A stretch of 64,000 bases of DNA from Maricaulis sp965228215. Lineage in GTDB: Bacteria > Pseudomonadota > Alphaproteobacteria > Caulobacterales > Maricaulaceae. Under the pieces are notes generated by a model. It was not told the origin of the DNA. It made no database searches and saw only the letters and a list, made by a program, of their open reading frames with translations. Below, piece after piece: positions 36,817-46,030 of the stretch; position 1 is the first letter of the stretch; every line of letters begins with the position of its first letter. The DNA is taken from NCBI GenBank assembly GCA_965228215.1, contig OZ245800.1, forward strand, positions 1,426,001 through 1,490,000, written 5' to 3'. Both the position numbers and the translations under genes were made by a program.

Positions 36817-37833
36817 ATGCGGCTTTCGGGAGGGTTGCAGGCGAAACTGATCGCCTCGGCAAGCGTGTGTCTGGTCAGTGCGGGAGCCTTGGCGGCCTGC
36901 TCGGCAGATTCGGGCGCTGAATCCACGACGTCCGGCTGGCAGCTGACCTGGTCTGACGAATTCAACGCAAGCGAGATCGACCCGGCCAAGTGGAATCACG
37001 AACGCGATTGCTGGGGCGGCGGCAATGAAGAGCGCCAGTGCTACACGGACTCGCCGCGCAATTCCCGCCTGGAGGACGGCCATCTCGTGATCGAGGCCCA
37101 TCTCGAGGAATCGACGGGGCCGGCCCTGCCTGACCGTCTTCTCGTCGGGGCCAGCGAGGAACAGCGCGCCGAAACCCGGACCCAGCCCTTCACCTCCGCG
37201 CGCCTGAACACGGCGGGCAAGGCGGACTGGCGTTACGGCCGGATCGAGATTCGTGCGCGCCTGCCCGAGGGGCAGGGCAGCTGGCCGGCTTTCTGGATGC
37301 TGCCCAGCGATGAATTCTACGGCGGTTGGGCGCTGTCCGGCGAGATCGACATCCTGGAGACCGTCAATCTCGGCGAAGCCTGTGCCGACTGTCCCGGTGG
37401 CATTGAAAACCACGTCCTGGGCACGCTGCATTTCGGCGGCGCCTGGCCGCACAATACCTATCAGAACCGGCAGACCTATCTGCCGGTCACGGAACGCGGC
37501 AACCAGCAATTCCACGTCTTCGCCACCGAGTGGACCGAAGGCCGGATCGAATGGTTCCTCGACGGTGAGAGCTATGGCTTCCTGACCGAGGATGACTGGC
37601 ACAGCGATGCCGAGAATGCGGAAGGGCGGCCGTTCGCGCCCTTCGACCAGGATTTCTACCTGATCCTCAACATGGCGATCGGCGGGCATCTCGCGGAAGA
37701 CCGCAATGCCGGCGGTGTCGACTATGAGGACTTCCCCAAGACGATGCTGATCGACTGGGTCAGGGTCTATGACTGTCCGGAGGATCCGGACACTGGGATC
37801 GCCTGCCGTACCGGCGCGGCGGCCGGACAATAA
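36817..37833 (+). CDS. GH16 endo-beta-1,3-glucanase (laminarinase) lipoprotein
   Basis: Cleaves internal beta-1,3 or mixed-linkage glucan bonds at the cell surface. The 338-residue protein has a lipoprotein signal with lipobox LAAC, then one GH16 jelly-roll. The catalytic motif is EIDILE with nucleophile E176, D178 and acid/base E181. Flanking marks are WSDEFN, GRIEIRARLPEGQGSWPAFW and the ending YDxDWVRVY-type strand (LIDWVRVYDC). The start at 36817 follows GGGGAGG. It heads an operon with the GPH transporter 15 bp downstream and the cytoplasmic GH3. Confidence 0.93.
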   Translation: MRLSGGLQAKLIASASVCLVSAGALAACSADSGAESTTSGWQLTWSDEFNASEIDPAKWNHERDCWGGGNEERQCYTDSPRNSRLEDGHLVIEAHLEESTGPALPDRLLVGASEEQRAETRTQPFTSARLNTAGKADWRYGRIEIRARLPEGQGSWPAFWMLPSDEFYGGWALSGEIDILETVNLGEACADCPGGIENHVLGTLHFGGAWPHNTYQNRQTYLPVTERGNQQFHVFATEWTEGRIEWFLDGESYGFLTEDDWHSDAENAEGRPFAPFDQDFYLILNMAIGGHLAEDRNAGGVDYEDFPKTMLIDWVRVYDCPEDPDTGIACRTGAAAGQ

Positions 37834-37848
37834 GGGTTGAGGGAAAGC

Positions 37849-39312
37849 ATGACTGAAGCCGTTGCAAAAACGCGTCCCGAGGATCGTGTATCCTTCCTCC
37901 ACCGCCTGATCTACGGATCCGGCGCCTTTGCGAACAATCTCCTGGCGGGCTCGATCGGCGCGATGATGGTCGTGCTGAACATTGGCCTGGGCATGGATCC
38001 TGTCCTCGTCGGCCTTCTGGGCGGCCTGCCGCGATTCTTCGACGCCATTACCGATCCGATCGTTGGATATATTTCTGACCGCACGCGGACGCGCTGGGGG
38101 CGTCGCCGGCCCTTCATCTTCTTTGGCGCAATTGCCGCGGCGATCTCCTTCGCCATGCTCTGGCAATTCCCGGCCGGCCAGAGCGAGATGTTCTATTTCT
38201 GGTACTTCCTGATCGGATCTTTCATCTTCTTCCTGGCCTACACGCTGTTCGCGACGCCCTGGGTGGCGCTCGGCTATGAGCTGACGCCCGATTACGATCA
38301 GCGCAATCTGCTCATGGGCACGCAGAACTTCATTGCGCAAATGGCCTATTTCATTCCGCCCTGGCTGGTGCTCTGGGCGCAGAATGACATGTTCGACAAC
38401 ATGGTTCAGGGCACGGCGGTCATCGCCTGGGTGCTCGCGGGCCTGGTCGCCTTCTTCGGCGTCCTGCCAGCCATTTTCCTGCGCGAGAGGATGGCCGATG
38501 TCGCGGCGAAGGAACTGGAAGAGACCAAGGAAGACCGGCAGGGCATTATCGGCAATGTCTGGGACTTCATGAAGGGTTTCGGATCGGCGCTTTCCTTCGT
38601 GCCTTTCCTGAAGCTCTGCGGGGCGACCTTCCTGGTCTTCAACGGCTTCATCATGATCGCCGCCTTCCAGTTCTACGTGGTGGCCTATTACGTCTTCGCC
38701 GGGGATATCGAGGCGGGAGCCGCGCACAATGGTGCGGTGGATTCCCTGCGTATCCTGTTCTCCTTCGTGGCGGTGGCCGTCGTGGCCTGGTTCGCGACAC
38801 GGATCGGCAAGCGGCGCATGTTCGGAATCGCCATCGGCCTGGCTGCGCTCGGCTACGGGCTGAAATGGTTCCTCTACAATCCGGAAGCGCCCTGGCTGCT
38901 GTATTTCGCGGCTCCGCTCATGGCGTTCGGACTGGGCGGTCTGTTCACGCTTATGCCGTCAATGGTCGCGGATGTGGTGGACATGGACGAGGTCCGGTCG
39001 CACCAACGGCGTGAGGGCATGTTCGCGTCGATCTTCTGGTGGGTGGTGAAACTCGGCCAGGGCGCGGCCACCGCAATGGGCGGTTTCCTCCTCGCCCATA
39101 CCGGTTTCGACCAGGCGCTCGGTGGTGGACAGGCGGAATCGACCCTTTTCTGGCTGCGCGTTTATGACGTCGCCATTCCGGTCGTGTTCTACCTCGTCGC
39201 GATCTGGCTGGTGACGACGCTGGACATCAGCCGGGAGAAGGCGGCAGAGGTTCGCAAGATCCTGGAAGAACGCCGCGGTACGACGGGAACGTCGGCAGCA
39301 CCGGCAGAGTAA
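37849..39312 (+). CDS. GPH-family sugar transporter (oligosaccharide:cation symporter)
   Basis: A 487-residue inner membrane protein of the glycoside-pentoside-hexuronide family. It has twelve hydrophobic segments and the family motifs ITDPIVGYISDRTRTRWGRR (about residues 66-85) and MPSMVADVVDMDEVRSHQRR. The start at ATG 37849 follows AGGG. It sits between the laminarinase and a GH3 enzyme without a signal peptide, so uptake of intact beta-gluco-oligomers followed by cytoplasmic hydrolysis is the simple reading. Confidence 0.9.
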   Translation: MTEAVAKTRPEDRVSFLHRLIYGSGAFANNLLAGSIGAMMVVLNIGLGMDPVLVGLLGGLPRFFDAITDPIVGYISDRTRTRWGRRRPFIFFGAIAAAISFAMLWQFPAGQSEMFYFWYFLIGSFIFFLAYTLFATPWVALGYELTPDYDQRNLLMGTQNFIAQMAYFIPPWLVLWAQNDMFDNMVQGTAVIAWVLAGLVAFFGVLPAIFLRERMADVAAKELEETKEDRQGIIGNVWDFMKGFGSALSFVPFLKLCGATFLVFNGFIMIAAFQFYVVAYYVFAGDIEAGAAHNGAVDSLRILFSFVAVAVVAWFATRIGKRRMFGIAIGLAALGYGLKWFLYNPEAPWLLYFAAPLMAFGLGGLFTLMPSMVADVVDMDEVRSHQRREGMFASIFWWVVKLGQGAATAMGGFLLAHTGFDQALGGGQAESTLFWLRVYDVAIPVVFYLVAIWLVTTLDISREKAAEVRKILEERRGTTGTSAAPAE

Positions 39313-39372
39313 ACCAAATCGGAAATCGGCCCCGCTATTTGTGAGAAGGCCGGGTATGCAGGGATGTTTGTC

Positions 39373-41586
39373 ATGGCAATGACACATGAGTTCAAACAGG
39401 CGGACGTCGCCATCGAGGACCGTATCCGCGGTCTCCTGGACGGCATGACGCTGGAGGAGAAGGCGGGCCAGCTGAACCAGGTTCAGTGGGGCGGCTGGGA
39501 TTCCTTCGACGACCTCGCGGCACAGGTGCGCCAGGGCCAGATCGGCTCGATCATCAATCTGGTCGACCGCGTCGCCATCGATACGCTGCAGCACATCGCG
39601 CGTGATGAAAGCCCGTCGGGCATTCCGCTGCTGATCGGCCGTGATGTCATCCACGGCTTCCAGACCGTGATGCCCCTGCCGCTCGCCCAGGCAGCAAGCT
39701 GGAATCCGGACCTGGTGCGGGACTGTGCCCGCTTCTCGGCGCAGGAGGCCGCATTCTCCGGGATCAACTGGACGTTTGCGCCGATGATCGATGTCAGCCG
39801 CGATCCGCGCTGGGGCCGCATCGCCGAGAGCTGTGGCGAGGATCCCTATCTGACGAGTGTCATGGGTGTAGCCATGGTCGAGGGCTACCAGACCTCCGAT
39901 CCGTCCGCGCCCGACACGCTGCTCGCCTGCGCCAAGCATTTTGCGGGTTATGGCGCCTCCGAGGGTGGCCGCGACTACAACTCGACCAACGTTCCGGAAA
40001 ACGAGATGCGCAATGTGCATCTCCCATCCTTCAAGGCGGCGCTGGATGCCGGTGTCGCAACGATGATGACCTCGTTCGGCGATATCGACGGCGTTCCGGC
40101 CAGCGGCAATGAATGGCTGCTCGACCAGGTCCTGCGCCAGGAATGGTCGTATGACGGCATGGTGGTCAGTGACTGGGATTCGATCCGCCAGCTGTGTGTC
40201 CACGGCATGTGCGAGAATGATGTCGATGCCACGCTGGCAGCGGTAAATGCCGGGGTCGACATGGACATGGTGGGCGGCGTTTATACCGGCCACATCCCGC
40301 ATCTCGTTGCCTCGGGTGAATTGTCCGAGGACCGGGTCGACACACTGGCCGGCAATGTCCTGCGGGCAAAGATCCGCGCCGGTCTGATCGACGGCAACCG
40401 GCTGACGGCGACCACGGAAGAACCTGCACGACTGGCTGTGCGGTCAACCGCGCTCCAGGCGGCGACGGAGAGTTGTGTCCTCCTGAAGAACGAAGGCGAT
40501 ATCCTCCCGCTCGACGAGACCGGGGTCCGGAAACTGGCGGTCATCGGACCGATGGCCGACGAACCGGCCGAACAGATGGGCACGTGGGTTTTCGATGGCG
40601 ATGCAGAGCGCAGCGTAACACCGCTGGGAGCACTGCGTAGCCTGCTCGAAAACCGCTGTGAAGTCGCGTTCGAACCGGCCCTGCACACCACGCGTAGCCG
40701 TGACGATTCCGGTTTCGCGGCTGCCGTGGAGTGCGCCGGCTCGAGCGATGCCGTCCTGCTATTCCTCGGCGAGGAAGCCATCCTGTCGGGCGAGGCACAT
40801 TGCCGGGCCGATATCGGTCTTCCGGGCGCCCAGGCGGATCTGCTGCGCGCCCTGCGCAAGGCGGGCAAACCGGTGATCGGCGTGATCATGGCCGGACGCC
40901 CGCTCGCGCTTGGCGATGTCATCGATGATTTCGACGCGCTGCTGATCGCGTGGCATGGCGGGTCGATGGCGGGACAGGCGATCGCCGACCTGGTGTTCGG
41001 ACGGTCGATCCCGACGGGCAAACTGCCGGTCTCCTTCCCGAAAGTTTCCGGTCAGGTGCCGATCTACTATGCGCACAAGAATACCGGACGTCCGCCCACG
41101 CCCGAGACCGTCATCGATATCGATGCGATCGAGAAGGGCGCACCGCAGACATCGCTGGGCATGACGAGTTTCCTGCTCGATGCCGGCTACCAGCCGCTAT
41201 TCCCCTTCGGTTTCGGCCTCAGCTACACGCAGTTCGCCTATGCGGATCTCGAGCTCGACCGGGCGGAAATGGGTGCGCAGGACAGGGTGACCGTCTCGGT
41301 GACGGTGACCAATACCGGTTCGCGCAGCGGCACGGAGATCGCTCAGCTTTACATCCGCGACCGGGTCGCGAGTGTGACCCGGCCCGTACGCGAGCTGAAG
41401 GCGTTTTCGCGGCATGAACTGGCGCCGGGCGAGTCGGCTCGTGTGTCGTTCAGCCTCGGTGTCGATGACCTCGCCTTCTATCATCGCGACGGATCCTTCC
41501 GGGCCGAGCCGGGCGAGTTCGACATCTGGGTTGGCGGCGATTCCCGTGCGCACGCCCACGCCCTGCTGCGACTGGTCCGGGACTGA
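39373..41586 (+). CDS. cytoplasmic GH3 beta-glucosidase (BglX-like)
   Basis: Hydrolyses terminal beta-glucosides. About 737 residues without a signal peptide, unlike the other three GH3 proteins here. GH3 barrel: LIGRDVIHGF, FAPMIDVSRDPRWGR, CAKHFAGYGAS, nucleophile D267 in VVSDWDSIR. The sandwich domain has VLLFLGEEAILSGEA and a C-terminal fibronectin-III-like domain follows with VTNTGSRSGTEIAQLY. The start is uncertain: ATG at 39364, 39373 or 39379. AGGG at 39360 is best spaced for 39373. It closes the GH16-GPH-GH3 operon. Confidence 0.9.
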   Translation: MAMTHEFKQADVAIEDRIRGLLDGMTLEEKAGQLNQVQWGGWDSFDDLAAQVRQGQIGSIINLVDRVAIDTLQHIARDESPSGIPLLIGRDVIHGFQTVMPLPLAQAASWNPDLVRDCARFSAQEAAFSGINWTFAPMIDVSRDPRWGRIAESCGEDPYLTSVMGVAMVEGYQTSDPSAPDTLLACAKHFAGYGASEGGRDYNSTNVPENEMRNVHLPSFKAALDAGVATMMTSFGDIDGVPASGNEWLLDQVLRQEWSYDGMVVSDWDSIRQLCVHGMCENDVDATLAAVNAGVDMDMVGGVYTGHIPHLVASGELSEDRVDTLAGNVLRAKIRAGLIDGNRLTATTEEPARLAVRSTALQAATESCVLLKNEGDILPLDETGVRKLAVIGPMADEPAEQMGTWVFDGDAERSVTPLGALRSLLENRCEVAFEPALHTTRSRDDSGFAAAVECAGSSDAVLLFLGEEAILSGEAHCRADIGLPGAQADLLRALRKAGKPVIGVIMAGRPLALGDVIDDFDALLIAWHGGSMAGQAIADLVFGRSIPTGKLPVSFPKVSGQVPIYYAHKNTGRPPTPETVIDIDAIEKGAPQTSLGMTSFLLDAGYQPLFPFGFGLSYTQFAYADLELDRAEMGAQDRVTVSVTVTNTGSRSGTEIAQLYIRDRVASVTRPVRELKAFSRHELAPGESARVSFSLGVDDLAFYHRDGSFRAEPGEFDIWVGGDSRAHAHALLRLVRD

Positions 41587-41721
41587 CCGGAGCCTGCTCC
41601 GGCGCCCGGCGCTTGCATCGGAAAAACGAGATGCGTACCTGCATGCGGCTTGTCGCGGCGGGGCGATGAAGCTATCCCGCATGGGGGCCGCCATTCCACG
41701 GCGCGCCGAAGGGGGATTCAG

Positions 41722-44052
41722 ATGCGTATCGAACTCGTAGCTTTGACTGCTTTGTGCCTGGGCGGCTGCACCGATCTCGGCACCACGCCGGGTGGTGAGG
41801 ACCAGGGCGGCCAGGATGGCCAGCCTGCCGCAACGCCCCAGGGCGGAAGCGACGGCATTGCCGGTTCGCTGACAGAGGACCAGCCGGTCTTCAGCCACGA
41901 TTTCGATCTTGAAGAGGGCGAGGTCGCGACGATCCTGACCCTGTCTGACGAAAACCTCGATACCGTTCTTGAAATCATGGGCCCGGCAGGAAAGCCGATC
42001 GCCCAGAACGATGATGCCGGTGCCGAGACCTTGCAATCGCGTGTTGTGCTGGTCGCGCCCGAGAGCGGGAGTTACACGGCCAATGTGACCGGGTATGGCG
42101 GTGCCACGGGCGCGTTTGAACTCCTCATCGAGGACGGCCTCGATCTGGGCCTGTCTCCGGACGGTGTCATGCTCGACGACGCCCTGGTTCGGTTCACGGA
42201 CACGGTGAGCGAGTACGACATGACGGTGAGCCTCGAGGCCGGTGACATCCTCGTCGCGGCGACTGAGGCCCTGAGCGATGAGCTGGACACGGTCCTCTCC
42301 CTGCTGGACGCGAATGGTGTCGTTGTTGCGCAGAATGATGATCGCGGTGATGGCAGCCTGAATTCGCGGATCCTCTATCTCGCCGAGACCGGCGGCGATT
42401 ACATCCTGCGTGCCGGAAGCTATAGCGGCAGCGATCTGGGTGAGCTCGTTCTCGCTGCCGGTACGGACCCGAACGCGGAACTGCCCTTCGACTTCACCTC
42501 CATCGAGGGTGAGCGGATCCTCGTCAGTGGTGGTCTGATCGATGACGGCAATCCCATCCACCGGGAAACGGTTTCCATCGAGGCAGGGCAGACGATCTAT
42601 GCCTATGCTGACGCGGTGAGCGGTGACCTCGATACGGTGCTTCGCCTCCTGGGGCCGGACGGTTCTCCGGTTGCGATGAATGATGACCGGGGCGACGGAT
42701 CGCTGAACTCGGCCTTCGCCTATACGGCACGCGAGGCCGGAGATTACGTGGTCGAGGTCGATCGCTATGGCGGTGGCGGCAGTTCCGGCGAGTTTTCGCT
42801 GAACCTCTCCTGGGTCGACACGACGGTCGTGGAAATCCTCCAGTCCCTGCGCGAGTCGATTGTTGCGCTCAGCGGCGAGACCGCAACGATCCGTACGCGC
42901 GACTTCGTCGTGCACTACACGACCGAAGGCGAAGACGCTTCCACCCGGGCCTATGCCGTATCCGTCGGCGACGCGCTCCAGCATTCCCTGCGCGAACAGA
43001 TCGACCGCATGGGGTGGCGCGAGCCAGTCAGAGATGGCGACGGGCTCTATCGTGCCTTCATCAAGGATGCCGGCGGTTCGATGGGCGTGACCTATCCGGT
43101 CGAGACCGTATTCGACAATCCGCATACCGGTGATGTCCGGGAATCGCTCGCTTCGCGCACGGTCTTCGTGATCGAGAATGATTTCGAGGGTTTCGACGAC
43201 AAGACCGCTCCCGTGAACAGTCTGATGCGGGCGACCGCAACACATGAATTCGCCCACGTCGTGCAGTTCGGTTACGACTCCGAGGAAGGCCTGGGTTGGC
43301 TGTACGAATCCACGGCTTCCTGGATCGAGGTGGCGACGGTGGGGACCCACCAGGACGCGACCGATTACGTCGAGACCGATTACGAACAGCCGGGCCTGTG
43401 CTGGACCACCAGCGAGAACGGTTTTGACTATTCCCAGTGGACGCTCCTGCAATCGCTGGCCGACGTGCATGGCGAGGGCATCGTCGTCGACATCTGGGAG
43501 AATGCCGTCGAGCATGACGGGTTCGAGACGATGGAAGTCACGCTCAACTCGGTCGGTACGACCATTCCCGAGGCGCTCCTGCGCTGGCGTGCCCAGAATT
43601 TCGCCCGCGATTACGAACTGGCCGAATTGTTCGACCGCCCTGTAGCGCTCGCCGGACGGATCGATTCCGCCCAGCGCTGGACCAGCAAGGACGGTCCCCA
43701 GGAGTTGGGTGCCAATTATTTCGAACTCGCCTTCGACGGAGCGCACGATGTGCGGGTCGAGGGTGCGGACAGTCTGGAACTCTATGCGATGGGTTATGGC
43801 GGCGGCAGCGTCGACGTGATCCCGCTCGGACAGGGCGGTGTCGTTGATCCGTCCGGCTATGAATATCTCGGCCTGATGGTGTTCAACCGGGCTGTGCCCG
43901 AAGCGCCGGGGATCTGCACGGGCAACATGTTCACGCTCGACCTCTCGCCCAGCACCGCGGCCGCTGCGACCGAGGTCGCGCTGCGCTTCGATGCACCGCA
44001 CTTCGAGCCGCCGACACCGGTTGTCGAGGACGAAGAGACGGCGGAGGAGTAA
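41722..44052 (+). CDS. lipoprotein zinc metallopeptidase with PPC-like repeats (MXAN_6640-like)
   Basis: A 776-residue exported protein. Lipoprotein signal with lipobox LGGC, a Gly/Gln-rich linker, then three beta-sandwich repeats of the pre-peptidase C-terminal type (about 45-140, 140-255, 255-365). These repeats share LDTVL, a LLxPDG-like turn and the acidic NDDRGDGSLNS motif, a possible calcium site. The peptidase part follows: HEFAH at 508-512 is an HExxH zinc motif, and E529 or E536 in GWLYESTASWIE may be the third ligand. The start at 41722 has GGGGGA upstream. Similar to the MXAN_6640 putative metalloprotease family by motif; the substrate is unknown. Confidence 0.75.
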   Translation: MRIELVALTALCLGGCTDLGTTPGGEDQGGQDGQPAATPQGGSDGIAGSLTEDQPVFSHDFDLEEGEVATILTLSDENLDTVLEIMGPAGKPIAQNDDAGAETLQSRVVLVAPESGSYTANVTGYGGATGAFELLIEDGLDLGLSPDGVMLDDALVRFTDTVSEYDMTVSLEAGDILVAATEALSDELDTVLSLLDANGVVVAQNDDRGDGSLNSRILYLAETGGDYILRAGSYSGSDLGELVLAAGTDPNAELPFDFTSIEGERILVSGGLIDDGNPIHRETVSIEAGQTIYAYADAVSGDLDTVLRLLGPDGSPVAMNDDRGDGSLNSAFAYTAREAGDYVVEVDRYGGGGSSGEFSLNLSWVDTTVVEILQSLRESIVALSGETATIRTRDFVVHYTTEGEDASTRAYAVSVGDALQHSLREQIDRMGWREPVRDGDGLYRAFIKDAGGSMGVTYPVETVFDNPHTGDVRESLASRTVFVIENDFEGFDDKTAPVNSLMRATATHEFAHVVQFGYDSEEGLGWLYESTASWIEVATVGTHQDATDYVETDYEQPGLCWTTSENGFDYSQWTLLQSLADVHGEGIVVDIWENAVEHDGFETMEVTLNSVGTTIPEALLRWRAQNFARDYELAELFDRPVALAGRIDSAQRWTSKDGPQELGANYFELAFDGAHDVRVEGADSLELYAMGYGGGSVDVIPLGQGGVVDPSGYEYLGLMVFNRAVPEAPGICTGNMFTLDLSPSTAAAATEVALRFDAPHFEPPTPVVEDEETAEE

Positions 44053-44058
44053 GCCGGG

Positions 44059-45453
44059 TCAGTCGTCTGACGGGATCAGGATGAGTTCGGTCTGGCGGCC
44101 GTCGAGATAGCGCACGCTTTCCCCGTCGAAGAAGGCATCTTCCTCGGTGCGGAAATCAACGCGCTGTCCGCCCCATTCCGGCACTTCGGAGTAGGAGGTC
44201 AGCTCGATCGACCAGGCCGTGTCGGGCCGGATGGTGTATGCGCCGCGCGGATCGCCATTCTGATTGTCCCAGAAACCGATCGCCGTGCCGGCGCCATGGC
44301 CGTGCGATCCGATCGGGTGGGTGTAGATGGACGGGTCGAGACCTTCCGCGATGGCATCGGCACGCGCCCGAGCGAGTACTTCATTGCCGCTCAGCCCGGT
44401 CTGGATGTGTGAGACCAGGATGTCCTGCACGCGATTGCTGGCGGCCAGGCCGCGGACCAGTCCACCCGGAGCAGCTGCCTCGTTCGAGCGCAGCACGTAG
44501 GCGAGGTGCTGCGTGTCGGTGTTCAGCCGCAGATAGGTGATGCCGAAATCGGTCCACAGCAGATCGCCCGGCTCGATCACCGTGTCACCGCGCAGCATGC
44601 CGTCATGGCCGGCGCGCTGGATGCCGACTGACGGGTGGAACCAGGGTTTCAGGCCGAGCCTGTCGACCTCTTCGCGATACCACCAGACCACATCATCTGC
44701 CGTCGTTTCACCGGGGGTGATGACCTCACGGGAAAAGGCCCGGGCCATGATGGCGTGGGCGGTCCGCACGATGGTCGGATAGATTTCCATCTCCATCGGG
44801 GTGCGGGTTTCCAGCCAGCGTACGGCGAGAGTCTCGCCAGACACGATTCGGGATTGATATTCCTCCGGCAGCGCCGCCGTCATCGCCCGGTACTGGCTCA
44901 GTGTCATCCCGTCGCCGAACGCGGTGATGTCTGAATAATTGATGGCGATGCGGGCGGGGTCGCGCGCGGCGATTATATCGGCCACGGCGCGCCACTGGTC
45001 CGGCTCGTCTTCCGGATTCCAGGCCGGTTCAAAGAGGCCGGCGAGTCCGTAGCGGCTGACCGTGAGCCGCTCGATCTCCTGTCCCTCGCCCGGATCGAAG
45101 AAAATGAGGATCGTGCGCCGGCGGGCAGCCATGCTGCGCGCATCCAGCATGCTCTCGACGACGGGTTCCTCGAAATACTCGCGTGACATGAGAACCCACA
45201 TCGGGATGTCGTTCTCGCGCATGATCTGTGGAATCACCCGGTCCAGCCTGTCCGCGAGAATACGGTCGATCACCTCCGCCCGATCGCGCAGCGAAAGCAC
45301 GGGCGGCACGACGGGATGTCGGGCTTCCGTCTCACTCATGGGCAGGAGGCGCGGCGCGGTGTCCTGGGCGGCGGCCGGACCGGACAGCAAGAACAACATG
45401 ATCGCGCATGTCGCGAAGCGGGCAAGTCCGTGTTTGCTCGAATTGTCAGTCAT
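44059..45453 (-). CDS. exported M24-family metallopeptidase (Xaa-Pro aminopeptidase-like)
   Basis: A 464-residue protein with a signal peptide ending GPAAAQ. The C-terminal pita-bread domain carries the metal ligand places of M24: Asp in LLWTDFGITY, Asp in LNTDTQHLAY, His in IGSHGHGAGTAIGF, Glu in SIELTSYSEVP and Glu in VDFRTEEDAFF. The N-terminal domain is creatinase-like. The start at 45453 follows AGGTGA; 45471 is a less likely upstream codon. It is convergent with the PPC metallopeptidase, 6 bp apart, and 37 bp downstream of mobA. Confidence 0.87.
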   Translation of the reverse strand: MTDNSSKHGLARFATCAIMLFLLSGPAAAQDTAPRLLPMSETEARHPVVPPVLSLRDRAEVIDRILADRLDRVIPQIMRENDIPMWVLMSREYFEEPVVESMLDARSMAARRRTILIFFDPGEGQEIERLTVSRYGLAGLFEPAWNPEDEPDQWRAVADIIAARDPARIAINYSDITAFGDGMTLSQYRAMTAALPEEYQSRIVSGETLAVRWLETRTPMEMEIYPTIVRTAHAIMARAFSREVITPGETTADDVVWWYREEVDRLGLKPWFHPSVGIQRAGHDGMLRGDTVIEPGDLLWTDFGITYLRLNTDTQHLAYVLRSNEAAAPGGLVRGLAASNRVQDILVSHIQTGLSGNEVLARARADAIAEGLDPSIYTHPIGSHGHGAGTAIGFWDNQNGDPRGAYTIRPDTAWSIELTSYSEVPEWGGQRVDFRTEEDAFFDGESVRYLDGRQTELILIPSDD

Positions 45454-45490
45454 CAGATCACCTGTCGCCAATTCCTGGGAAGCCCCAAGT

Positions 45491-46030
45491 CTACATGTCG
45501 AGGAATCGTTTCACATCTTCCGGCGTGTTGAGGTTGGAGAAGCGCCGTTGCCGGGATGAATCTATCGGGAGAGTCGCCGTTTCCTGCAGGGAAAGAAGCC
45601 GTTTCACCGACCAGATATCGTCCCGCGGCGGTCGGACAAGATCAGCCCGTAAAAAGAGCGGGAGCTGGAAGTCGTTCCAATGCACGGCTTGCGCGTCGCA
45701 GGCCATCAGAGGTTCGAGGTCCTGCGGAGTCAGGCCCGGCATGTCGACCGGAATGATGACGAGACCACGGCACTGCCCTGGCATGGCATCAGCGGCGTCG
45801 AGAATGGCGTGGGCAGGCCCACCGCCGGGGTGCGTGTCCGTGATACCGTTTGGCAGATCGGGTCGGCCACTCACCAGGACCGGTTGGCAGCCGCTTGCGC
45901 CAAGCAGGTTTTCGGCGTGGGCGAGCAGGGATTTTCCGGCGATCTCGAGAGCGGCCTTGTCGGTTTGCATGCGCCGGGATTGTCCGCCGCTCAGCACCAC
46001 ACCGCAGACGGGCTCAGCTGGACGGATCAT
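45491..46030 (-). CDS. mobA: molybdenum cofactor guanylyltransferase
   Basis: Attaches GMP to molybdopterin to make the bis-MGD cofactor that NarG needs. The 179-residue product has the nucleotide-binding start GVVLSGGQSRRMQTDKAAL, the metal-binding PVDMPGL and the terminal FSNLNTPED. It overlaps the regulator gene upstream by 17 bases, so both are in one operon divergent from the nar operon. No Shine-Dalgarno is visible, consistent with translational coupling. Confidence 0.93.
   Translation of the reverse strand: MIRPAEPVCGVVLSGGQSRRMQTDKAALEIAGKSLLAHAENLLGASGCQPVLVSGRPDLPNGITDTHPGGGPAHAILDAADAMPGQCRGLVIIPVDMPGLTPQDLEPLMACDAQAVHWNDFQLPLFLRADLVRPPRDDIWSVKRLLSLQETATLPIDSSRQRRFSNLNTPEDVKRFLDM

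Noticed and set aside
36772..38727. 651-residue minus-strand frame
   Set aside because: Antisense of GH16 and the GPH transporter, composition unlike a protein.
41197..44001. 934-residue minus-strand frame
   Set aside because: Antisense of the GH3 and metallopeptidase genes. It has no domains, no ribosome site, and arises from GC-rich third positions.
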